Source: Sideroxydans sp. (GTDB lineage: Bacteria > Pseudomonadota > Gammaproteobacteria > Burkholderiales > Gallionellaceae). From it: a DNA stretch of 64,000 nucleotides. Under the pieces are notes generated by a model. That model saw nothing but the letters and a program-made list of their open reading frames with translations, was not told the origin of the DNA and made no database searches. Location: positions 22,291 to 86,290 of the forward strand of contig DAIDAG010000005.1 in NCBI GenBank assembly GCA_027310725.1, written 5' to 3'. How positions within the stretch are numbered: position 1 is the stretch's first letter; every line of letters begins with the position of its first letter. Shown here one piece after another: positions 1-8,368 of the stretch. The translations under genes and the position numbers were made by a program.

Positions 1-1
1 C

Positions 2-151
2 GCGCGTTACGCCAAGGAGTTCGATCTGTTGTGTTCCTGCGGCTCGGATTTTCACGGTCCGGAAGAAAGCTACCGCGACCTTGGACGATTGCCGGATTTT
101 CCGCTGGAGTGTCGCCCCGTGTGGACGCTTTGGGAAGGGACTGCAGCCTGA
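2..151 (+). CDS. PHP-domain phosphoesterase, C-terminal end (partial)
   Basis: The open frame runs in from the left edge and ends at TGA 149-151; 49 residues are visible. The motif GSDFHGP followed by LGRLP and CRPVW is the usual C-terminal signature of the PHP family of 3',5'-nucleoside bisphosphate phosphatases (TrpH/YciV type), in which the Asp and His bind metal. It lies 3 bp before the YciO-like gene, a common proteobacterial neighbour, so both are probably co-transcribed. Only the tail is visible, so substrate specificity cannot be judged. Confidence 0.8.
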   Translation, partial: ARYAKEFDLLCSCGSDFHGPEESYRDLGRLPDFPLECRPVWTLWEGTAA

Positions 152-154
152 TTT

Positions 155-784
155 ATGGCGCAATTCTTTTCCATACACCCGGACAACCCCCAGCCTCGCC
201 TGATCAAGCAGGCAGCGGAGATGTTGCGCAACGGTGCGGTGATCGTCTATCCCACCGATTCCGGCTACGCCATCGGCTGCCACCTGGACGATAAAGAGGC
301 TGTCGCGCGCATACGCCAGATACGCGGACTGGACGAAAAGCACCTGATGACATTGATGTGTCGCGACCTGTCGGAACTGGCGCACTATGCAAGAGTGGAT
401 AACGCGCAGTTCAGGCTGCTGAAGAACAATACGCCGGGCAGTTACACATTCATTCTGGAAGCGACCAAGGAAGTTCCGCGGCGCTTGCAGCATCCCAAAC
501 GCAGCACGATAGGTTTGCGCATACCCGATCACCCGGTTGCGCTGGCCCTGCTGGAGGAATTGGGGGAACCGCTGCTTAGTTCCACGCTGATCCTGCCGCA
601 GGAAGATCAGCCGTTGACCGATGTGGCGGAGATACGCGAACATCTGGAGAAGCTCGTCGAACTGGTTATTGAAGGCGGAATAGTAGGGGGGGAATCGACC
701 ACCGTGATCGACCTGACGGATGATAGGCCGGTATTGGTGCGGCGCGGCAAGGGGCCGATCGCACATTTGGGAATAGAGGAATAA
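155..784 (+). CDS. yciO: YciO/TsaC/Sua5-family L-threonylcarbamoyladenylate synthase
   Basis: A 209-residue protein of the YrdC-fold family that makes threonylcarbamoyl-AMP for tRNA t6A37 modification, or the less understood YciO branch. Visible signatures are the N-terminal nucleotide-binding stretch AVIVYPTDSGYAIGC (about residues 28-42), the KRSTIGLRIPDHP segment (about 114-126) and the C-terminal STTVIDLTDD/VLVRRGKG region. The length and the long N-terminal lead fit YciO better than the shorter TsaC. The gene follows the PHP phosphoesterase by 3 bp and its stop codon abuts the next ATG, indicating one operon. Confidence 0.85.
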   Translation: MAQFFSIHPDNPQPRLIKQAAEMLRNGAVIVYPTDSGYAIGCHLDDKEAVARIRQIRGLDEKHLMTLMCRDLSELAHYARVDNAQFRLLKNNTPGSYTFILEATKEVPRRLQHPKRSTIGLRIPDHPVALALLEELGEPLLSSTLILPQEDQPLTDVAEIREHLEKLVELVIEGGIVGGESTTVIDLTDDRPVLVRRGKGPIAHLGIEE

Positions 785-1441
785 ATGAATTTCGATGCTT
801 TGATCCAGACCATAGCGCTTGCAGCCATACCCGTGCTGTTCGCCATTACCTTGCATGAGGCGGCACACGGCTATGCGGCTCGCCATTTCGGCGATATGAC
901 GGCATACGCGCAGGGACGCATTTCGCTCAATCCCCTGCGTCATATCGATCCCGTCGGCACGATTCTGCTGCCACTGTTGACCCTTTTTGTGGGCGGTATC
1001 CTGTTCGGTTGGGCCAAGCCGGTGCCGGTCAATTTCTCGGCATTACGCCATCCGAAAAAGGACATGCTGTGGGTTGCGCTGGCCGGCCCCGCTGCCAATC
1101 TGGTCATGGCGCTGTTCTGGGGAGCCATGTTCAAGGTGGCTTTGTCGTTTCCGGGCAGTTATTTCGCCGAGCCGCTGTTAGGCATGGCGCAGTTCGGAGT
1201 TACAATCAACGCCATTTTGCTGGTGCTGAACCTGTTGCCGTTGCCGCCGTTGGACGGCGGGCGCGTTGCAATAAGCCTGTTGCCGCACCGCCAGGCTTTC
1301 CAGTTGGCGAAAGTCGAACCGTACGGGATGGTCATCCTGATCGTACTGGCAGTGGTACCGGTTGGGGGCCAACCGATTCTGAGCTGGATACTCTCGCCGC
1401 TGGTGAGCTCGTTCATCCAGTTGATTGAAACGATTTTTTAA
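785..1441 (+). CDS. Site-2 protease family membrane metalloprotease (M50)
   Basis: A 218-residue polytopic membrane protein with the zinc-binding motif HEAAH at residues 24-28 in the first membrane segment. The conserved NLLPLPPLDGG motif lies in a later membrane segment (about 150-160) and supplies the third zinc ligand. It is the short, PDZ-less class of intramembrane proteases related to SpoIVFB. The substrate is unknown. Its ATG starts directly after the yciO stop, and trpS follows after 14 bp; the same neighbourhood recurs in betaproteobacteria. Confidence 0.88.
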   Translation: MNFDALIQTIALAAIPVLFAITLHEAAHGYAARHFGDMTAYAQGRISLNPLRHIDPVGTILLPLLTLFVGGILFGWAKPVPVNFSALRHPKKDMLWVALAGPAANLVMALFWGAMFKVALSFPGSYFAEPLLGMAQFGVTINAILLVLNLLPLPPLDGGRVAISLLPHRQAFQLAKVEPYGMVILIVLAVVPVGGQPILSWILSPLVSSFIQLIETIF

Positions 1442-1455
1442 TGTGAAGCAGGAAT

Positions 1456-2658
1456 ATGTTCGCTGATCGAGTTTTATCCGGAATGCGCCCCACGGGCAGT
1501 CTGCACCTGGGGCATTACCATGGTGTCTTAAAGAATTGGGTGCAGATGCAGCACCAGTACGAGTGCCTGTTCTTCGTGGCTGACTGGCATGCACTGACCA
1601 CGCACTACGACACACCGCAAATCATCGAGCAGAACGTGTGGGACATGGTCATCGATTGGCTCGGTGCTGGCGTCGATCCGGCACAGGCCACATTGTTCAT
1701 CCAGTCACGTGTCCCGGAACATGCGGAGCTGCATCTGCTGCTGTCCATGATCACCCCGCTGGGCTGGCTGGAACGCATGCCGACGTACAAGGACCAGCAG
1801 GAAAAGCTGAGCAGCAAGGATCTCTCGACTTACGGTTTTCTGGGCTATCCGCTGTTGATGAGTTCGGATGTCCTGATCTACCGCGCCACCCAGGTACCGG
1901 TGGGGGAAGACCAGGTGCCGCACATCGAATTCACCCGCGAACTGGCGCGCCGTTTCAACCATATCTACGGGCGTGAAACGGGTTTCGAGGAAAAAGCGGA
2001 AGCCGCGATCAAAAAGCTGGGCGGCAAAAAAGCCAAACTGTATAAAGAACTGCGCACACGCTTCCAGGAACAGGGTGACAGCGAAGCCCTGGAGTCCGCC
2101 AAGTCCTTGCTGGACGAGCAGCAGAGCCTGAGCCTGGGCGACCGCGAGCGTTTGTTCGGCTTCCTGGAGGGGGGAGGAAAAATGATCCTGTCCGAGCCGC
2201 AGGCCATGCTGACCGCCGCATCGAAAATGCCCGGGCTGGACGGCCAGAAGATGTCCAAGTCCTACGGCAACACCATCAGCCTGCGCGAAGACGAGGCCGA
2301 TGTGAGCAGGAAGATCCGCACCATGCCCACCGACCCTGCGCGCATCCGGCGCACCGATGCGGGCGATCCCGACAGATGCCCGGTATGGCAATTGCATCTG
2401 GTTTATTCCACCGATGCCATCAAACAGTGGGCACAGCAGGGGTGCCGCAGTGCGGGCATCGGTTGTATCGAATGCAAACAACCTGTCATCGATGCGGTGC
2501 TGGAAGAACAGAAACCCATGCGTGAACGCGCGCAGCTATACCTGGACGACCCGAGCCTGGTGCGCAACATCATCGCCGACGGCTGCGAGAAAGCGCGCAA
2601 GCTTGCCACCGAAACCATGCGCGACGTGCGCGAGGCGATGGGGCTGGGATATAACTGA
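1456..2658 (+). CDS. trpS: Tryptophanyl-tRNA synthetase
   Basis: Class Ic aminoacyl-tRNA synthetase of 400 residues that charges tRNA-Trp. The N-terminal Rossmann signature GSLHLGHYHG (about residues 15-24) and the KMSKS loop (about 270) are intact. Compared with the roughly 330-residue enteric enzyme there is a charged, helical insertion of about 65 residues before the KMSKS domain (about 175-240), which is usual for the long betaproteobacterial form. An upstream AGGA gives a plausible ribosome site. It is 2 bp from scpA. Confidence 0.96.
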   Translation: MFADRVLSGMRPTGSLHLGHYHGVLKNWVQMQHQYECLFFVADWHALTTHYDTPQIIEQNVWDMVIDWLGAGVDPAQATLFIQSRVPEHAELHLLLSMITPLGWLERMPTYKDQQEKLSSKDLSTYGFLGYPLLMSSDVLIYRATQVPVGEDQVPHIEFTRELARRFNHIYGRETGFEEKAEAAIKKLGGKKAKLYKELRTRFQEQGDSEALESAKSLLDEQQSLSLGDRERLFGFLEGGGKMILSEPQAMLTAASKMPGLDGQKMSKSYGNTISLREDEADVSRKIRTMPTDPARIRRTDAGDPDRCPVWQLHLVYSTDAIKQWAQQGCRSAGIGCIECKQPVIDAVLEEQKPMRERAQLYLDDPSLVRNIIADGCEKARKLATETMRDVREAMGLGYN

Positions 2659-2660
2659 AC

Positions 2661-3485
2661 ATGAGCGAGGCAGAACCACAACTTCAGCAGGCAGCGGCAA
2701 ATCCCGTGGCGCATGTCCACGGCGAACCGATGATGGAGATGCCGCTGGATTTGTACATACCTCCTGATGCGCTGGAGGTGGTGCTGGAATCTTTTCAGGG
2801 GCCGCTCGATCTCCTGTTGTACCTGATCCGCAAGCACAACCTTGATGTGCTCGATATCCCGATGGCGTCGCTCACCAAGCAGTACATGGTCTACATTGAG
2901 GCGATGCAGCAGCATCGGCTGGAACTGGCGGCCGAATATCTGCTGATGGCGGCAGTGCTGATCGAGATCAAGTCGCGCATGCTGTTGCCGCGTCTGCCCA
3001 AGGCCAGCGAGGAAGAAAGCGCCGAAGATCCGCGCGCCGAACTGATGCGCCGCCTGCTCGAGTACGAGCAAATGAAACTGGCCGCGCAGAAACTGAACGA
3101 AATGCCCCAAGCCAGCCGCGATTTCGAACTGGTGCAGGTGTTGATCGAACGCACAGTCATCGAGCGCCTGCCTTACGTTACGGTGGAAGACCTGCGCCAT
3201 GCCTGGCTGGCGCTGCTCACGCGCGCCAAGGTCAACGCACACCACAGGGTGCGCCGCGAAGAACTGTCGGTGCGCGAACAGATGACCAGAGTGCTGCGCC
3301 AGTTGCGCAATACCGATTTTGTTTCGTTCGAAAGCCTGTTCGAAGTGGATGCCACCATCCCGATGCTGGTTGTCACCTTTATCGCCATCCTCGAACTCGC
3401 CAAGGAGAACCTGGTCGAGATCACGCAAACTGAAACCTTGGGGAATATCTATGTCCGAACCAGTCGAGCAATCACTGCCGAGTGA
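2661..3485 (+). CDS. scpA: Segregation and condensation protein A (kleisin)
   Basis: A 274-residue ScpA. It bridges the SMC heads with ScpB in the bacterial condensin complex. The hallmark N-terminal segment FQGPLDLLLYLIRKHNLDVLDIP lies at about residues 44-66, and the winged-helix C-terminal part ending VTFIAILELAKENLVEI is also present. The first 35-40 residues form a nonconserved leader. The end overlaps the scpB start by 35 bp, implying coupled translation of the two condensin subunits. Confidence 0.95.
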   Translation: MSEAEPQLQQAAANPVAHVHGEPMMEMPLDLYIPPDALEVVLESFQGPLDLLLYLIRKHNLDVLDIPMASLTKQYMVYIEAMQQHRLELAAEYLLMAAVLIEIKSRMLLPRLPKASEEESAEDPRAELMRRLLEYEQMKLAAQKLNEMPQASRDFELVQVLIERTVIERLPYVTVEDLRHAWLALLTRAKVNAHHRVRREELSVREQMTRVLRQLRNTDFVSFESLFEVDATIPMLVVTFIAILELAKENLVEITQTETLGNIYVRTSRAITAE

Positions 3486-4221
3486 ACATAATGTGACCGT
3501 TTGCCCCGAGCCCTTCGTCGGAGCTCAGGACAGGCCTGCCGAAGGGGGGGATGTTCATGCTTTGACAGACCCGGCACGAACGGATGTTGTTGAAGCCGAG
3601 CACGCGGTGGATACCGTGCAACTTCTGCGCATATTCGAAGCGGCTTTGCTGACCTCGCAAGAACCGCTTTCCAACACCGAGCTGAAACGCCTGAGTGAAG
3701 TCCCGGTCGAGACGAAGCTCGTGGAAGAATTGCTGCAAAAATTGGCAGACAAGTACGCTACCAGCGGCGTCGAACTGAACCGCGTTGCCAGCGGATGGCG
3801 TTTCCGTGCACGTCCCGAGATGCAGGTACATCTGGACAAGCTCGACCCGCAAAAGCCGCCGCGCTATTCGCGTGCCGTGCTTGAGACATTGGCCATCATC
3901 GCTTACCGGCAGCCGGTGACGCGCGGCGATATCGAGGAGATACGCGGCGTGGCAGTATCTTCGCAAGTGCTGAAGACGCTGGAGTCCCGCGGCTGGATCG
4001 AAAGCATAGGCACCCGGGACACCCCCGGTAAACCGGCCTTGTATGCCACCACCCCGCAATTCATGGATGACCTCAACCTGCGCTCTCTGCAGGAACTGCC
4101 TGCGCTGGAAGAGATGGGCACCCTGCTGGAAGAGGGTATCGCGGATGAACCGGCACAGTCTGAACCTGAAGCGATTGATGCCGGAACGGTCGAATTCAAA
4201 CCGGAAGCAAACGCCGCCTAA
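3451..4221 (+). CDS. scpB: Segregation and condensation protein B
   Basis: A 256-residue ScpB, the winged-helix partner of ScpA in the SMC-ScpAB condensin. The conserved core begins near residue 50 with LLRIFEAALLTSQEPLS and contains VLETLAIIAYRQPVTRGDIE and WIESIGTRDTPGKPALYATT. The start chosen (MSEPVEQ) lies inside the scpA tail; the frame stays open further upstream but reads there as a shadow of scpA. Residues about 15-45 before the core are low-complexity and are encoded in part by a REP-like inverted repeat (see 3511-3546). An acidic tail of about 40 residues follows the core. Confidence 0.94.
   Translation: MSEPVEQSLPSEHNVTVCPEPFVGAQDRPAEGGDVHALTDPARTDVVEAEHAVDTVQLLRIFEAALLTSQEPLSNTELKRLSEVPVETKLVEELLQKLADKYATSGVELNRVASGWRFRARPEMQVHLDKLDPQKPPRYSRAVLETLAIIAYRQPVTRGDIEEIRGVAVSSQVLKTLESRGWIESIGTRDTPGKPALYATTPQFMDDLNLRSLQELPALEEMGTLLEEGIADEPAQSEPEAIDAGTVEFKPEANAA
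3511..3546. repeat. REP-like inverted repeat inside scpB
   Basis: CCCTTCG at 3511-3517 pairs with CGAAGGG at 3540-3546, with GAGCTCAGGACAGG between. This resembles the dispersed CCTTCGAC-AGGCTCAGG type of small palindromic element seen in many proteobacterial chromosomes. It lies in frame inside the variable N-terminal leader of scpB and adds residues such as PFVGAQDRPAEG without breaking the gene. Confidence 0.5.
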
Positions 4222-4268
4222 CGGACAGGCAGATGATAAAGCTCGCCACGTCCGTTCCCCCTATCCAA

Positions 4269-4292
4269 CTTTCCCCCGCACGCGGGAGAAAG
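4269..4292. repeat. Short palindrome between scpB and the methyltransferase
   Basis: CTTTCCCCCGC (4269-4279) faces GCGGGAGAAAG (4282-4292), ten of eleven positions complementary, with a 2-nt centre. No T-run follows, so it is not a canonical intrinsic terminator. It looks like another copy of a dispersed GC-rich palindrome and lies in the 103-bp gap after scpB. Confidence 0.4.
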
Positions 4293-4324
4293 AGCAAACG
4301 AAACGCTTCGCGTATTTCCCGCCA

Positions 4325-5110
4325 ATGACTGCGATCAAGCGCATCTCCTCGCGCGACAATCCGTTCTACAAATCGCTGCACAAACTTGCCTCGTCCTCCC
4401 GCGAGCGGCGTGCCGCACGGCAGACGCTGCTTGACGGCGCGCATTTGCTGCGCGCTTTCCTGGATGCCGGAAGCAAGCCGGACCATCTGCTGGTCAATGA
4501 AACCGGATTGCAGAATGGCGAGATCGCTGCCTTGCTCGAGGCATGCGGCGATGTGCCGCAAACGCAACTCGACGATGCCTTGTTTGCGCAACTGTCTGAA
4601 CTCAAGACGCCGAACGGTTTGCTGGCGCTGGTCGATATTCCTCCTGCTCATGTTGAAATCGAACACAGCCAGTTTGCCTTGCTGCTGGAAGATATCCAGG
4701 ATCCGGGCAATCTTGGCTCCATCCTGCGTTCGGCATCCGCGGCAGGATGCGACGCAGTGTTCCTGTCACCAGGCTGCGCCGATGCGTGGTCGCCCAAGGT
4801 ACTGCGCGCCGGGATGGGCGGGCATTTCGCACTGAGCATTACAGAATCGGCCGACTTGATCGAGGTCGCAGCCGAATTCACCGGCAAGATCATGGCTGCT
4901 TCTCTGCAGGCAGACAGATCCCTTTACGACAGCGACCTGCGCGGCAAACTTGCCTTTGCCATCGGCAACGAGGGAGCAGGGCTATCCCCGGCCTTGCTGG
5001 ATGCGGTGCAGCAGCATTTCATCATCCCCATGCCGGGCAAGATCGAGTCGCTTAACGCAGCTGCCGCGACGGCGGTGTGTTTGTTCGAGGCGGTGAGGCA
5101 GCGGTCTTAA
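4325..5110 (+). CDS. SpoU/TrmH-family RNA 2'-O-methyltransferase
   Basis: A 261-residue SPOUT methyltransferase, probably modifying 23S rRNA. An N-terminal substrate-binding domain (about 1-95, with RISSRDNPFYKSLHKL) precedes the knotted SpoU domain. That domain has the three family motifs: LEDIQDPGNLGSILRSA (about 119-135), FAIGNEGAGLS (about 210) and IPMPGKIESLNAAAATAV (about 238-255). The start is the ATG at 4325; the longer open frame upstream overlaps scpB out of frame and lacks homology. It takes the place where many relatives carry rluB. Confidence 0.88.
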   Translation: MTAIKRISSRDNPFYKSLHKLASSSRERRAARQTLLDGAHLLRAFLDAGSKPDHLLVNETGLQNGEIAALLEACGDVPQTQLDDALFAQLSELKTPNGLLALVDIPPAHVEIEHSQFALLLEDIQDPGNLGSILRSASAAGCDAVFLSPGCADAWSPKVLRAGMGGHFALSITESADLIEVAAEFTGKIMAASLQADRSLYDSDLRGKLAFAIGNEGAGLSPALLDAVQQHFIIPMPGKIESLNAAAATAVCLFEAVRQRS

Positions 5111-5117
5111 GCGGTAA

Positions 5118-5591
5118 TCAACTCGTGCAGGGGCTGTGCATCTGCGGTCTGCGTGCCAGCCAGCTGCAAACCTCCGCAGTCGCAAGTTCCAGATTAACCG
5201 ACGCTTCATCGCTCATGCTTTCTCCAAGTTCGAAGCCGTAACCGCGTATGCGCAACAGAAAACTGGTTGGAGCGTCTGCGCCATACACTTGTTTGAAGGT
5301 GTGCAACAGCGCGAACGGCGTCATGGCATGGCTGGTGTAACTATGGTCCTGTGCGGCAGCGATTTCGGAGAGATGAAACGGGGCATCGCAGGACATATCG
5401 GCATCGACGAACAGCACCGCACTGCGCCCGAGCAGATCGGTGACATGTTCGACCTGCAATTGGAAATCTTCGATGAATTCGATTTTAGCGCCGGTATCTT
5501 CGGATTGAAGCTGGCGCACCAACAGAGGTGCCAGCGCGTCGTCGCCGCGCGATTCATTGCCGATGGCAAAGACAAGCAGGGGAGCGACCAT
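5118..5591 (-). CDS. hoxW: [NiFe]-hydrogenase maturation endopeptidase HoxW
   Basis: A 157-residue protease of the HycI/HoxW family that removes the C-terminal extension of HoxH after nickel insertion. The N-terminal motif IGNESRGDDALAP (about residues 10-22) contains the Glu/Asp metal ligands, and FVDAD (about 61-65) is the second ligand region. The start overlaps the hoxH stop by one base, which fits coupled expression with its sole likely substrate. It is the last gene of the hox operon and converges on the methyltransferase gene. Confidence 0.88.
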   Translation of the reverse strand: MVAPLLVFAIGNESRGDDALAPLLVRQLQSEDTGAKIEFIEDFQLQVEHVTDLLGRSAVLFVDADMSCDAPFHLSEIAAAQDHSYTSHAMTPFALLHTFKQVYGADAPTSFLLRIRGYGFELGESMSDEASVNLELATAEVCSWLARRPQMHSPCTS

Positions 5592-7087
5592 CAGGAAGCA
5601 GAACAGAATGAACCGTCAGATGAGCGCGTCAGCACATCGACCCGAGCACCTCCCGCATCCAGCAATTCCACTTCCAGCGGCATCTTGCCCAGTGCATGGG
5701 TCGCGCAGGAAAGGCAGGGGTCGAAGGCTCGGATGGCGACCTCGATGTGATTGAGCAAGCCTTCGGTGAGTTTTCGCCCGTCGATGTACTGCCGTGCCAC
5801 TTGGCGTATGGCCTCGTTCATCGCCTGATTGTTGTGTGTGGTGGAGACGATCAGGTTGCAGCGCACGATCTGGTCGTTCTCATCCACCTTGTAGTGATGG
5901 ATCAGCGTGCCGCGCGGGGCCTCGATCACTCCAACGCCGCGTTCCTGCCGCTCGCCCTTGCTGACCAGGTCGTTGCCTTGCAGGTCTGTATCGTGCAACA
6001 GGTCCTGTATCACCTCGGCGGCATGCAGCATCTCTATCATGCGTGCCCAGTGAAATCCAAGTGTTGCGCCAGCCGCGGAACCGCCGTTGAATGCAAGAAA
6101 TTCCTTGCGTTGTACTTCAGCCAGGGGCGAAGGAATGAAATCGCACTGCGCCACACGCGTTAGCGGTCCGACGCGATACCAGCCGGTCTCCGGACCGAGG
6201 CTGCGCAGGAACGGGAACTTCATGTACGACCAGGGCTTCACATCCTCGAAAATGACGTCCCAGTAATGGCTGTAGTCGTAGTGGTCGAACAGTGTGCCGC
6301 CGTTCATGTCGCGTGCGCGCAGTCCGCCGTGGTACAGATCCAGCGCCCCATCGGCACGTACCAGGTTGAGTGTGTGCGCATCGAAACGCCCGAAGTCGTT
6401 GTAGAGATCGAGGTTCTGTTCGAACAGCTGCTTTGCGATTCCTACCGACTCACGGCTCCACGCTACGATCTGCTCGACGTCGTTCAGCAGGTAATCGCGC
6501 TCTTCGATACTGACGTTTTTGTTTACCCCGCCGGGGATGGAGCCGGTACCGTGGATGCGCTTGCCCGCCGTGATGCGGATTACTTCCTGTCCAAACTTGC
6601 GCAGCAGCACACCTTGTTTGGCGATCTCCGGATAGGCGGCAGCGATGCCGACGATATTGCGTTTGGACATTTCCGAATCGAAACCGAACAGCAGGTCAGG
6701 CGAGCACAGGTGGAAGAAATGCAGCGCATGCGATTGCAGGATCTGGCCGTAATGCATCAGGCGACGAATTTTCTCGGCAGTCGGCGTGAGTGTGGCACCC
6801 ACGATCATATCCATCGCTTTGGATGCTGCAAGATGGTGGCTGACCGGGCAGATGCCGCACAGCCGTTGCACCATGACCGGCGCTTCCCAATAGGGGCGAC
6901 CCTGAATGAATTTCTCGAAGCCGCGAAACTCGACGATGTGCAGACGTACTTGATGTACGCGGTCATCCTCATCCAGCAGCAGCGTCACCTTGCCATGCCC
7001 TTCGACGCGCGACACCGGATCGATGGCGACGCGGCGCAGCTTTTCGGGGTGCGCGGCAGTTTCCAGTTTGTCGTTGATGTCAGTCAT
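5591..7087 (-). CDS. hoxH: NAD-reducing hydrogenase large (catalytic) subunit HoxH
   Basis: A 498-residue large subunit that binds the Ni-Fe(CN)2CO active site. Both cysteine pairs are intact: RLCGICPVSHH near residue 62, and DPCLSCATH near the C-terminus. About 34 residues follow CATH, so a precursor tail is still encoded for cleavage by HoxW. The GYY-type extension and spacing fit group 3d (bidirectional, cytoplasmic) hydrogenases. The start overlaps the end of hoxY by 8 bp. Confidence 0.96.
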   Translation of the reverse strand: MTDINDKLETAAHPEKLRRVAIDPVSRVEGHGKVTLLLDEDDRVHQVRLHIVEFRGFEKFIQGRPYWEAPVMVQRLCGICPVSHHLAASKAMDMIVGATLTPTAEKIRRLMHYGQILQSHALHFFHLCSPDLLFGFDSEMSKRNIVGIAAAYPEIAKQGVLLRKFGQEVIRITAGKRIHGTGSIPGGVNKNVSIEERDYLLNDVEQIVAWSRESVGIAKQLFEQNLDLYNDFGRFDAHTLNLVRADGALDLYHGGLRARDMNGGTLFDHYDYSHYWDVIFEDVKPWSYMKFPFLRSLGPETGWYRVGPLTRVAQCDFIPSPLAEVQRKEFLAFNGGSAAGATLGFHWARMIEMLHAAEVIQDLLHDTDLQGNDLVSKGERQERGVGVIEAPRGTLIHHYKVDENDQIVRCNLIVSTTHNNQAMNEAIRQVARQYIDGRKLTEGLLNHIEVAIRAFDPCLSCATHALGKMPLEVELLDAGGARVDVLTRSSDGSFCSAS

Positions 7088-7619
7088 ATTTGATCAAGCC
7101 ATGTCCCAACTCGGGCGTCTTGCCGGCAATGAGGTCGGTGAGGAATTTCCAGATGGCGTCGGCGGAAGGAGGGCAGCCGGGGATGAAATAATCGATCTTC
7201 ACCACTTCGTGCAGTGGATGCACCTTGTCCAGCGGCAGCGGCAGTTCGGGATCGTTCGGGATATGTCCATGCAACAGGCCCGGTTCGGTGAGATACACCT
7301 CGGTCAGGCAACTGCCCAGGTCGAGATGGTTGCGCTGCGCCGGCAATCCGCCGTTGATCGCACAGGCGCCGATGGCGATCAGTATCTTGCAGTTCTTGCG
7401 GAACTCATGCAGCACATGCACGTTCTCTGCATTGCAGACGCCACCCTCGACGAGACCGATATCGCACGGTCCGCAATGTTTGATGTCGGTCAGCGGTGAG
7501 CGGTCGAATTCGATGAGATCGAACAAAGGGAACAGGCGTTCGTCGATGTCGAGTATGGACATGTGGCAACCGAAGCAGCCGGCAAGCGAAGTGGTGGCAA
7601 CCCGCAGTTTTTTGCTCAT
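7080..7619 (-). CDS. hoxY: NAD-reducing hydrogenase small subunit HoxY
   Basis: A 179-residue small subunit carrying the proximal [4Fe-4S] cluster next to the active site. Cluster ligands are visible in CFGCHMS (about 15-21), CGPCDIG (about 50), GACAINGG (about 87) and PGCPPSADAIW (about 151). It lacks a Tat signal and the extra C-terminal cluster domain, as expected of the soluble group 3d enzyme. The ATG at 7617-7619 overlaps the hoxU stop (ATGA); the longer in-frame extension upstream is a hoxU shadow. Confidence 0.95.
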   Translation of the reverse strand: MSKKLRVATTSLAGCFGCHMSILDIDERLFPLFDLIEFDRSPLTDIKHCGPCDIGLVEGGVCNAENVHVLHEFRKNCKILIAIGACAINGGLPAQRNHLDLGSCLTEVYLTEPGLLHGHIPNDPELPLPLDKVHPLHEVVKIDYFIPGCPPSADAIWKFLTDLIAGKTPELGHGLIKYD

Positions 7620-8368
7620 GGCGTACCCTCGCAAGCTGCACAGTTCCCGCTGGCATCGGTCTGGCGCGGCGCATCGTCCAATGCCTGTGCGCTGATCGGA
7701 CGCTGGTCGTAACGCCGCTCGCCGATGGATACGCTGAAGCCGACACGCTTGGGCAGGATCACGCCGACCGGGCAGACCTGCATGGCCTTGTCGGTGAGCG
7801 CGATATTGGTGTCGGAGAGCTTGCCGGACTCGGCATTGACGATCAGATGCTTGGTGATGCCGCGTCCGGACAGTGCGAACACGTTCTTGCCGTCCACCTC
7901 GCTTGAGGCGCGCACGCACAGTTCGCACAGGATGCAACGGTTGAAGTCGAGCAGGATGTCCGGATGCGAGGCATCCAGCGGGCGATCTGGATACAAGTGG
8001 CGGAAGCCCGTCGCGTGGACTTCGAGGTCATAGCCCAGCGCCTGCAACACGCAGTTGCCGCTCTTCTCGCATGACGGGCAGAAGTGGTTGCCTTCGGCGA
8101 ACAGCATCTGCACCAGCGAGCGGCGCAGAGCGTTCAATTCCTCGATCTCGCTTTCAACATCGAGTCCGCCCTCGGCGGGCATGGTGCAGGAGGCCACAGT
8201 ACGCCCGTTGACCTTGACCGTGCATAGTTTGCAACTGCCGTGCGGCTTGAATTCAGGGTGATAGCAGAGGTGCGGGATGTAACGACCGGCAGCCAGTGCG
8301 GCCTGCATCACCGTCTGCCCCGGTTCGAAGGGAACGGCTGAGCCATCGAGCTGAAAGGTTTCGTTCAT
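7616..8368 (-). CDS. hoxU: NAD-reducing hydrogenase diaphorase subunit HoxU
   Basis: A 250-residue iron-sulfur subunit homologous to the N-terminal part of complex I NuoG. It has an N-terminal [2Fe-2S] domain (CYHPEF...GSCKLCTVKVNG, about 35-54), an H-C3 [4Fe-4S] site (HFCPSCEKSGNCV, about 96-108) and a ferredoxin-like [4Fe-4S] site (CILCELC about 145, CPVG about 190). It passes electrons between HoxY and HoxF. The tail beyond about residue 200 is longer than the core and ends CAACEGTP. It overlaps hoxF and hoxY by ATGA junctions. Confidence 0.94.
   Translation of the reverse strand: MNETFQLDGSAVPFEPGQTVMQAALAAGRYIPHLCYHPEFKPHGSCKLCTVKVNGRTVASCTMPAEGGLDVESEIEELNALRRSLVQMLFAEGNHFCPSCEKSGNCVLQALGYDLEVHATGFRHLYPDRPLDASHPDILLDFNRCILCELCVRASSEVDGKNVFALSGRGITKHLIVNAESGKLSDTNIALTDKAMQVCPVGVILPKRVGFSVSIGERRYDQRPISAQALDDAPRQTDASGNCAACEGTP

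Noticed and set aside
1705..2481. 258-codon antisense frame inside trpS
   Set aside because: A shadow of a GC-rich coding frame; no family resemblance and no ribosome site.
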